Shown piece by piece: positions 25,920-31,010 of a DNA stretch of 36,958 nt. How positions within the stretch are numbered: the first letter of the stretch is position 1; each line of letters begins with the position of its first letter. The notes under the pieces are model-generated. The model saw nothing but the letters and a program-made list of their open reading frames with translations. It had not been told where the DNA came from and did not search any database. The DNA is from Patescibacteria group bacterium (GTDB lineage Bacteria > Patescibacteriota > Doudnabacteria > UBA920), in the NCBI GenBank assembly GCA_023484515.1, contig JAMDAY010000017.1:1-36958 (forward strand). Reading direction: 5' to 3'. Both the position numbers and the translations under genes were made by a program.

Positions 25920-25982
25920 ATGGCTACCAAGAAAAAGGCTGCAAAGAAGAAGAAAGTGGCGAAAAAGAAGAAGCGCCTCTAG
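25920..25982 (+). CDS. 20-residue lysine-rich mini-protein
   Basis: ATG at 25920, TAG at 25980-25982. It is made of Lys (13 of 20), Ala, Val and one Arg, in runs KKK-AA-KKKK-V-A-KKKK. GGGAG stands 10 bases before the ATG. A consensus promoter lies upstream and a strong terminator directly downstream, so the unit is a real transcript. Such peptides may bind nucleic acid, like the tails of histone H1-type proteins. I know similar tiny basic genes in Patescibacteria, but no proven function. Confidence 0.65.
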   Translation: MATKKKAAKKKKVAKKKKRL

Positions 25983-26011
25983 TTCTTCTCTTCCCGGCTT
26001 GCCGGGATAAC

Positions 26012-26044
26012 AAAACCGCCCCAAAATCAGGGCGGTTTTGTGTT
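26012..26044 (+). terminator. rho-independent terminator of the lysine-rich mini-gene
   Basis: AAAACCGCCC (26012-26021), loop CAAAATCA, GGGCGGTTTT (26030-26039), then GTGTTT. A second small hairpin, CCCGG-CTTG-CCGGG, lies at 25993-26006. Confidence 0.88.
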
Positions 26045-26049
26045 TAGGC

Positions 26050-26078
26050 TTGCACATAACGAATGTTTACTGTATAAT
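26050..26078 (+). promoter_or_regulatory. promoter of the tRNA-fMet gene
   Basis: TTGCAC (26050-26055), 17 bases, TATAAT (26073-26078). Start near 26085. A hairpin TAATTCTATTATAGAATTA lies between start and tRNA (26089-26107). Confidence 0.75.
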
Positions 26079-26118
26079 ACATGAGGTCTAATTCTATTAT
26101 AGAATTAAGACCCGATAT

Positions 26119-26194
26119 CGCGGGATAGAGCAATTGGCAGCTCGCAAGGCTCATAACCTTGAGGTTCCCGGTTCGAGTCCGGGTCCCGCAACCA
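26119..26194 (+). tRNA. initiator tRNA-fMet (CAT)
   Basis: 76 bases with encoded CCA. Initiator marks: C1 opposite A72 unpaired (CGCGGGA with TCCCGCA) and an A11-T24 pair in the D stem (GAGC/GCTC). The anticodon loop is CTCATAA. The anticodon stem is CAAGG/CCTTG, so the three pairs next to the loop are A-T, G-C, G-C rather than the usual three G-C pairs. Confidence 0.93.
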
Positions 26195-26271
26195 CGGGCC
26201 GATCACCCTTTAATAGTATTTGGGGTATCGTCCTATTTCACAAATTCCAGTTATGGTTGGCCCGTGGTTGC
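26188..26271. repeat. 13-bp inverted repeat including the fMet CCA end
   Basis: GCAACCACGGGCC (26188-26200) contains the last seven tRNA bases and is exactly complementary to 26259-26271. The spacer is 58 bases and holds no gene. Confidence 0.75.
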
Positions 26272-26354
26272 GCAAGCGACAGTATATAAACCTAAAATCG
26301 TGACAGATTTTTCCCTCTGTCAGAGGGTTTTTATTTAATCAGCCATGATATTTT

Positions 26355-26431
26355 GGCGGCGTAGCTCAGCTGGTTAGAGCGTGGGACTCATAAGCCCAAG
26401 GTCGGTGGTTCGATCCCACCCGCCGCTACCA
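26355..26431 (+). tRNA. elongator tRNA-Met (CAT)
   Basis: 77 bases with encoded CCA. Acceptor GGCGGCG pairs with CGCCGCT (a G1-T72 wobble). D stem GCTC/GAGC. Loop CTCATAA, anticodon CAT. The acceptor and D arm closely match Bacillus elongator tRNA-Met, so I favour Met over the lysidine-type tRNA-Ile. The anticodon stem TGGGA/GCCCA has an A-G mismatch at its last pair. Confidence 0.9.
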
Positions 26432-26487
26432 AATATAAAAAAGAAAATCACATTTATTGTAATATTATTTTAGCTAAATAATTTTTT

Positions 26488-26564
26488 GGGAGCGTAGCTC
26501 AATTGGTTAGAGCACTCGCCTGTCACGCGAGAGGTTACGGGTTCGAGCCCCGCCGTTCCCGCCA
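26488..26564 (+). tRNA. tRNA-Asp (GTC)
   Basis: 77 bases with encoded CCA. Acceptor GGGAGCG pairs with CGTTCCC (one G-T). Anticodon stem CTCGC/GCGAG with loop CTGTCAC, anticodon GTC. T arm ACGGG-TTCGAGC-CCCGC has an A-C mismatch at the outermost pair. Confidence 0.94.
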
Positions 26565-26625
26565 CACTTCGCTAAAGCTTCGTGTGGCTTTCAGCCGCAT
26601 CACTTGCAGGCTTTAGCGAAGTGTG
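26561..26625. repeat. inverted repeats including the tRNA-Asp CCA end
   Basis: CACACTTCGCTAAAGC (26563-26578) overlaps the last two tRNA bases and is exactly complementary to 26610-26625. A competing stem GCCACAC (26561-26567) with GTGTGGC (26582-26588) would take in the whole GCCA end. Confidence 0.75.
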
Positions 26626-26652
26626 TAACCCGAAATTTTAGTGAAGGGTTAC
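26625..26652. repeat. short hairpin after the tRNA-Asp repeat
   Basis: GTAACCC (26625-26631) pairs with GGGTTAC (26646-26652), loop of 14 bases, directly before the short reading frame at 26654. Confidence 0.5.
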
Positions 26653-26653
26653 T

Positions 26654-26713
26654 ATGTATTACGTTTATTTACTAAAATTAAAATCGCCAGCATTAATGCT
26701 GGCGATTTTTTAA
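26654..26713 (+). pseudogene. possible N-terminal remnant of a GIY-YIG endonuclease
   Basis: ATG at 26654 followed by MYYVYLLKLK, the usual first residues of GIY-YIG (UvrC-like, URI type) small nucleases. After ten codons the frame runs into the hairpin at 26680-26709 and ends with TAA at 26711-26713. The rest of the domain is absent. Only about ten residues match, so chance cannot be excluded. Confidence 0.35.
26680..26711. terminator. bidirectional terminator between the tRNA cluster and hsp20
   Basis: AAAATCGCCAGCATT followed directly by AATGCTGGCGATTTT (26680-26709), with TT continuing. T-rich tails exist on both strands, so it can stop the tRNA-Asp side transcript and the leftward hsp20 transcript. 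Confidence 0.85.
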
Positions 26714-26732
26714 TATTTATACTTTTTGCTAT

Positions 26733-27143
26733 TTATTCTTTTTTCACATTTATCTTTTTCGGTTGCGTTTGGGGCTTTTTGTTAAAGACGACTTTCATTA
26801 CGCCGTTTTTGCTGTAAGCCTCCGGCTCCTTTGACTCGTCAATTTCGCCCGGAACAGCTACCCGGTAAGAAAAAGACGAGGAAGCTTTGCGGTAATACTT
26901 CTTGTTGGCGTCTTTTTCCTCGGCCTCCTGATTGCCGCGAATCCACAATACGCCTTTGTCAAAGGTAATTTCCACTTTGTCCGGGTCCAGTCCCGGCACG
27001 GCGGCTTCCACATAAACATGGTCGTCGTCTTCGGAAACTGTGAGGCCGGAAGAAGGAAGGAACGAAGTCCAGTCTTCCTCGTCCAGGAAATTTGACCACC
27101 TGGACGGGCCAAAAAACGAGCGGGGGATAATATCAAATGCCAT
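26733..27143 (-). CDS. Hsp20/alpha-crystallin small heat-shock protein
   Basis: 136-residue holdase chaperone that binds unfolding proteins without ATP. The alpha-crystallin domain covers about 32-125: LTVSEDDDHVYVEAAVPGLD, then KVEITFDKGVLWIRGNQE, SYRVAVPGEIDE and GVMKVVFNKKP. The C-terminus KKINVKKE carries an I-x-V type tail motif used for oligomer contacts. A strong GGAGG stands seven bases before the ATG. The promoter and a 5' inverted repeat lie in the gap to rmuC. It is the only gene on the minus strand in this window. Confidence 0.93.
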   Translation of the reverse strand: MAFDIIPRSFFGPSRWSNFLDEEDWTSFLPSSGLTVSEDDDHVYVEAAVPGLDPDKVEITFDKGVLWIRGNQEAEEKDANKKYYRKASSSFSYRVAVPGEIDESKEPEAYSKNGVMKVVFNKKPQTQPKKINVKKE

Positions 27144-27160
27144 TTGGCACCTCCGTTAAT

Positions 27161-27194
27161 TTATAACAAACAATAATCGCTTTATTCGTTATAA
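27161..27194. promoter_or_regulatory. inverted repeat in the hsp20 leader
   Basis: TTATAAC (27161-27167) pairs with GTTATAA (27188-27194), with weaker symmetry inside. It sits between promoter and ribosome binding site of hsp20. It could be an operator or an RNA thermometer. It does not match the CIRCE sequence. Confidence 0.35.
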
Positions 27195-27214
27195 ATACTT
27201 AATTGTTATTATAA

Positions 27215-27243
27215 ATTATACCACAAAACAGCAATTTTGTCTA
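27215..27243 (-). promoter_or_regulatory. promoter of hsp20
   Basis: On the minus strand TAGACA (27243-27238), 17 bases, TATAAT (27220-27215). The -35 box overlaps that of the divergent rmuC promoter. Confidence 0.65.
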
Positions 27244-27264
27244 GTAATAAAAATGTGCTAAAAT
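27237..27264 (+). promoter_or_regulatory. candidate promoter of the rmuC operon
   Basis: TTGTCT (27237-27242), 16 bases, TAAAAT (27259-27264), preceded by TGC (extended -10 form). Start near 27271, about 53 bases before the rmuC ATG. Confidence 0.45.
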
Positions 27265-27323
27265 TAATTGGTAAAAGGCTGTTTAACCGCTAAAGTTATT
27301 TACAAATAATCAGAAACAAAAAT

Positions 27324-28358
27324 ATGCAAAATGTTATTCTGTATTCCATTATTGTTGTATTACTTGGCGGTTTTGGCATATTGCTGTATTTTTTACTTTC
27401 TATAAAAAAACAGAGTGAAAAACCGGCAGACGACGCCAGCTTGAAAGTAATGATGGAATGGATGAAAGAAATTAAGCAAGGCACGGAAAAGACTAGGGAA
27501 GGCATGCAGCAAAGCATTAACGAAACCAACAAGGCCATTAACGAGCGACTGGATAACGCCGCGCGCGTAATTGGCGCCCTACAAGGCAAGCTGGGGGAAA
27601 TGACGCAAATCGGGCCGGACATCCGCCGGCTTAGCGAAGTTCTGGCTAGCCCCAAAGCCCGCGGGAATTTTGGGGAAGAAATGCTGGAAAGCCTTTTGGC
27701 CGAAACCTTACCTAAGTCGGTTTATGGCATCCAATATAAATTTAAAAATGGCGAAACCGTTGACGCATACGTATCCATAGACGGTAAAATTCTTCCCATA
27801 GACAGTAAATTCAGCATGGAAAATTTCCGCCTTTACAAGGAAGCCAAGGACGACGATACCGCGGAAACTTTAAAAAAAGCATTTTTCAAGGACGTAAAAA
27901 AGCGCATAGACGAAATCCACAAAAAATACATTTTGCCGCAGGAAAATACTTTTGATTTTGCCTTAATGTATGTGCCAAGCGAGGGCGTTTACAGCGAAAT
28001 AGTGGAGTCGTTGGATTTGATGGGGTATTGCCGCAAGCAGAATGTTATTCCCGTCAGCCCCAACACTTTATTTGCCTATATGCGGATAATGATAATTTCC
28101 CTGCGCGGCCAGCAAATTAACGAAGCTGCCCAGGAAATTATGAAAATGATCTCCGGCATAAAGCAGGAAAGCGACAAGTTCGGCCGGAATTTGGAAATTT
28201 TGGGAAAACATATAGTAAACGCCGGCAATGCCTATACCACCGTTGGCACGGATTTTGCCAAGCTGAAAACCAGCATTACCAATGCGGCCACGCTACAGCT
28301 TAAAGAAGCCGCAGAACCGGAAAAAGCAGCATTAGAAACGCAAAAATTACTGGAATAA
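27324..28358 (+). CDS. rmuC: RmuC-family DNA recombination protein
   Basis: 344 residues. One N-terminal membrane helix (about 5-25, ILYSIIVVLLGGFGILLYFL), a short helical stretch, then the RmuC domain: LASPKARGNFGEEMLESLLA, then YGIQYKFKNGETVDAYVSID, GKILPIDSKFSMENF, and FALMYVPSEGVYSEIVES. RmuC proteins are predicted nucleases of the PD-(D/E)XK type that limit inversions between short inverted repeats in E. coli. This is notable in a region full of inverted repeats, though the link is inference. First gene of a rightward run that ends with uvrD. Confidence 0.9.
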   Translation: MQNVILYSIIVVLLGGFGILLYFLLSIKKQSEKPADDASLKVMMEWMKEIKQGTEKTREGMQQSINETNKAINERLDNAARVIGALQGKLGEMTQIGPDIRRLSEVLASPKARGNFGEEMLESLLAETLPKSVYGIQYKFKNGETVDAYVSIDGKILPIDSKFSMENFRLYKEAKDDDTAETLKKAFFKDVKKRIDEIHKKYILPQENTFDFALMYVPSEGVYSEIVESLDLMGYCRKQNVIPVSPNTLFAYMRIMIISLRGQQINEAAQEIMKMISGIKQESDKFGRNLEILGKHIVNAGNAYTTVGTDFAKLKTSITNAATLQLKEAAEPEKAALETQKLLE

Positions 28359-28382
28359 AACTACGCAAGGAGGCGCTGCCAA

Positions 28383-28667
28383 ATGCAAAAACTACAAAAA
28401 ACTACGTCAGGAACACCTCAAGTAGAATATTTGTACCCGGAATTATCATATAAGCTAAATGGTATACTAATTGTTGATTTTACTATTGAAGAACTGATCG
28501 CACTTGAACTAAAAACAACAGCTTATTTGATCAACGAACATTATGATCAAGTTAAGCGTTATTTGCATGAGACGGGGCTGAAACTTGGGATATTAGTTAA
28601 TTTTCGTAATAAGAAAATTTATCCAAAAAGAATTTTAAATATTAACAACCTCATAAGGACTATTTAA
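28383..28667 (+). CDS. shortened GxxExxR-family protein
   Basis: 94 residues. The N-terminal YPELSYKLNG and the C-terminal DFTIEELIALELKTTAYLIN, then YLHETGLKLGILVNF and KRIL, match the two ends of the GxxExxR family (about 125 residues, related to PD-(D/E)XK nucleases). The middle part, with the GxxExxR motif itself, is missing, as if deleted in frame. LELKTT keeps the E-x-K pattern. A very good AAGGAGG lies nine bases before the ATG. Composition is AT-rich. Likely inactive or altered. Confidence 0.6.
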   Translation: MQKLQKTTSGTPQVEYLYPELSYKLNGILIVDFTIEELIALELKTTAYLINEHYDQVKRYLHETGLKLGILVNFRNKKIYPKRILNINNLIRTI

Positions 28668-28700
28668 GTGTAGTTTTATGTAGGTCTTTATTGTAGATTT

Positions 28701-29219
28701 ATGCCTATTCGCAATCCCGACCAGCGGGTCGGAGTGTTCGTGGACGTGCAGAATTTGTATTATTCCGCGCGCAATATTTATAATGCCAGGGTTAAATTCA
28801 ACGAAGTGTTGAATGCGGCCGTGGCAGGCAGAAAATTAATCAGGGCAATTGCATACGTAGTCAGGGCGGACATGCCCGAAGAACACACTTTCTTTGAAGC
28901 CTTGGAAAAGGCCGGATTTGAGGTGCGCATGAAAGAACTGCAAACCTTTGCCGGCGGCCACCAGAAAGGCGACTGGGACGTGGGAATTACCATGGATATT
29001 ATTAAATTAATGAACAAATTGGATGTTGTGGTGCTTTGCAGCGGCGACGGCGATTATGTTCCATTGCTGGAATACCTGCAAATGTCCGGCCAATTTACCG
29101 AAACTCTGGCTTTCGGCAAATCCTGCAGCGGCAAAGTAAAAGAGCTGACCGATTATTTTATAGACCTGGACGAAAATCCGCGCAAATATTTAATGCCCAT
29201 TAGGAACGGCAGAAAGTAA
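28701..29219 (+). CDS. NYN-domain (LabA/DUF88) predicted ribonuclease
   Basis: 172 residues. PIN-like fold of the NYN family, which cleaves RNA with metal bound by aspartates. VGVFVDVQNLYYSARNIYNA gives Asp15 and Asn18. DWDVGITMDIIKLMNK and VVLCSGDGDYVPLLEYLQ supply the other acidic residues. All expected positions are present. It is followed after five bases by an orphan gene and then a PIN-domain gene. Cellular target unknown. Confidence 0.88.
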   Translation: MPIRNPDQRVGVFVDVQNLYYSARNIYNARVKFNEVLNAAVAGRKLIRAIAYVVRADMPEEHTFFEALEKAGFEVRMKELQTFAGGHQKGDWDVGITMDIIKLMNKLDVVVLCSGDGDYVPLLEYLQMSGQFTETLAFGKSCSGKVKELTDYFIDLDENPRKYLMPIRNGRK

Positions 29220-29224
29220 ACTAT

Positions 29225-29860
29225 ATGAAGGATAACGAATTCCCATACAAAGATGATTCCCTAGAGGAAGTCGTTACCGAAAATGGAACAGGTGACGAAT
29301 TTGGCCAGCCTGCAGATTTCGGGTCAATAGACCGCGATATCAAATTGTATTTGGAAGACACGAAATTCAGGAAAACGAAAGATACAGAAATAGAAAAAGA
29401 ACAATCCAGGGAGGAAAGGTTGGCTGAAAACAAATTCCAGAGCAACCTGGCAAGCCTAAAGCGCCAAAAACCGTATACCATAGACCAATTAGAGTTTATC
29501 TTCAACATTCGCTGGTATAAATTGTCACGCAAGCTGCGGGCGAATACTCCAATGGAAATAAATGGAAATAATGTGATTTTTCTTGAGAAGGATCCCGCGT
29601 TGGAAAAGCCGAAAAAACAATTCTTGTCAGATTCGGAAATTAAATTAACTGCCGATAAATTAAAAACAGTTTTGCTAAATGATACCGGTAATGGAAAATT
29701 GCACTCAAAGCAAGAAATTTTGGGAATTTTAAAAAAATATTTTCCTGCTTTCACTGAAGCCGGCAGGCTCAAGGTTTTTCGCGAACTTAATCATTACGGC
29801 TTTAAACCGGTGGTCAGCAAAAATTCGGAAGGGAATTTTTCCACGTTTTATAGATTATGA
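29225..29860 (+). CDS. protein of unknown function preceding a PIN-domain gene
   Basis: 211 residues, soluble, charged. An acidic N-terminal third is followed by a Lys/Glu-rich stretch (EIEKEQSREERLAENKFQ), a middle part IDQLEFIFNIRWYKLSRKLR, and a C-terminal part SKQEILGILKKYFPAFTEAG that looks like a small helical domain. No family recognised. Its TGA overlaps the ATG of the PIN gene (ATGA), the coupling typical of toxin-antitoxin pairs. It is larger than most antitoxins, so a TA function is only a possibility. Confidence 0.65.
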   Translation: MKDNEFPYKDDSLEEVVTENGTGDEFGQPADFGSIDRDIKLYLEDTKFRKTKDTEIEKEQSREERLAENKFQSNLASLKRQKPYTIDQLEFIFNIRWYKLSRKLRANTPMEINGNNVIFLEKDPALEKPKKQFLSDSEIKLTADKLKTVLLNDTGNGKLHSKQEILGILKKYFPAFTEAGRLKVFRELNHYGFKPVVSKNSEGNFSTFYRL

Positions 29861-30303
29861 AAATTGTATTAGACACCAACGTTCTCATTAACGGCTTTAA
29901 AGACGAATATTCTTATGAAAAAAGGATAATTGACGCCGTAATCGCCGGGGAATTGGAAGCTTATGCCAACCGGCAGACTTTGCGTGAAAACAAGCTGATC
30001 GTTTCGCAATTGATCAATAACGACGAGTACCGCAACCAGCTTAATGACTTATTCGCACAGATAAATTGGGTGGTAAACCGCAGGCAGATCCGTATTGTCC
30101 GCGACCCGGAAGACAACAAAATTCTGGAAAGCGCGGTGGAAGCCAAGGCGGATTACTTAGTGACTTCGGATAACGATCTATTAGCGCTAAATGAGTATCA
30201 AAATGTTCAAATAATTAACCCCGCCCAATTTTGGATAAAATACAAAGACGAAGGCGGGGATTTATGGAAACAGTGGACGAACTTTATTAGAGGACAAAGA
30301 TAA
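29857..30303 (+). CDS. PIN-domain protein (putative toxin-type ribonuclease)
   Basis: 148 residues. Starts MKIVLDTNVLINGF with the first catalytic Asp at position 6. RDPEDNKILESAVEAKADYL carries the central acidic residues and VTSDNDLL the last one. It resembles the PIN family known as putative toxin-antitoxin toxin component. PIN enzymes cut RNA. The start overlaps the previous stop by four bases. Confidence 0.87.
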   Translation: MKIVLDTNVLINGFKDEYSYEKRIIDAVIAGELEAYANRQTLRENKLIVSQLINNDEYRNQLNDLFAQINWVVNRRQIRIVRDPEDNKILESAVEAKADYLVTSDNDLLALNEYQNVQIINPAQFWIKYKDEGGDLWKQWTNFIRGQR

Positions 30304-30327
30304 TATATTCAAGGTTTTAGTAAAAAT

Positions 30328-30741
30328 ATGCGCAAAGAAATTTTAAATTCGGACAGCAGGCTAATTTCGGAAACATTAAAAAATACTGAGAAGGCCACTA
30401 TTGACGACGAACTGCTTAGGATCGAGTATGCTGAAAAAGAACATGGACTGGATGCGAAGTCTAAAAATGTGACTTCTGAGGCATACGAACAATCACGGCG
30501 AAGAGAAATTAATTCCTCGATAAACGAAAAAAATAATAAATCTATAATGCAGGATACCGAATATAATAATTATATTATTTCGGTAATGCCGGAAAATATT
30601 AGAAATAACAAACAACTAAGAGAGGAGATACTGCAAACATCACAGCAGCCGATACTTTTGAAAATTTGGGCTTACCGCAATCCTGTTTTAGAAAAAAACA
30701 AACAGATAAGGATTTTATTCAAAATATTGCCAAATCATTAG
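30328..30741 (+). CDS. unknown charged protein, possibly the front half of a frameshifted gene
   Basis: 137 residues, rich in Glu, Lys, Asn, AT-rich coding. It shows helical stretches (IDDELLRIEYAEKEHGLDAK) and no known domain. Its last 76 bases overlap another open frame (from 30666), whose reading looks more protein-like over that part. The end KIWAYRNPVLEKNKQIRILF is therefore doubtful. Confidence 0.5.
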   Translation: MRKEILNSDSRLISETLKNTEKATIDDELLRIEYAEKEHGLDAKSKNVTSEAYEQSRRREINSSINEKNNKSIMQDTEYNNYIISVMPENIRNNKQLREEILQTSQQPILLKIWAYRNPVLEKNKQIRILFKILPNH

Positions 30742-31010
30742 ACAATTTAGAAAAAATAAGCCACTTTCCGTTTCGAGGCAATCAAGTGGCAAATGCTGAT
30801 GATCTTGACGGAGCCAGTATAATAATGGCAGGAATAATTTTTCAGCTTGAAAGATTGGCTGGCGATTCTTTCGGACAACTCTATAAAACAAGGGAACGTA
30901 CAGACTTAGGACCACTTTCTTATTATTATTTTAGAAATACCTTTTTACTTCGTAAAGTCTGCGAACTGGCCCGTCTCTTGCAGGACCGAAGAATAAAAAA
31001 TAATGTCTAA
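30666..31010 (+). CDS. unknown protein, possibly the back half of a frameshifted gene
   Basis: 114 residues from a TTG at 30666. The frame is already open from about 30607, reading RGDTANITAADTFENLGLP, with a good AGAGGAGAT (30619-30627) but no proper start codon behind it. The C-terminal part (LDGASIIMAGIIFQLERLAG, then YYYFRNTFLLRKVCELARLL) looks like a folded helical domain. It overlaps uvrD by eight bases. No family recognised. Confidence 0.45.
   Translation: MGLPQSCFRKKQTDKDFIQNIAKSLDNLEKISHFPFRGNQVANADDLDGASIIMAGIIFQLERLAGDSFGQLYKTRERTDLGPLSYYYFRNTFLLRKVCELARLLQDRRIKNNV

Noticed and set aside
26355-26431. tRNA-Ile (lysidine-modified CAT) instead of elongator Met
   Set aside because: Acceptor and D arm match elongator Met of Firmicutes much better; not fully excluded without the other tRNAs and TilS.
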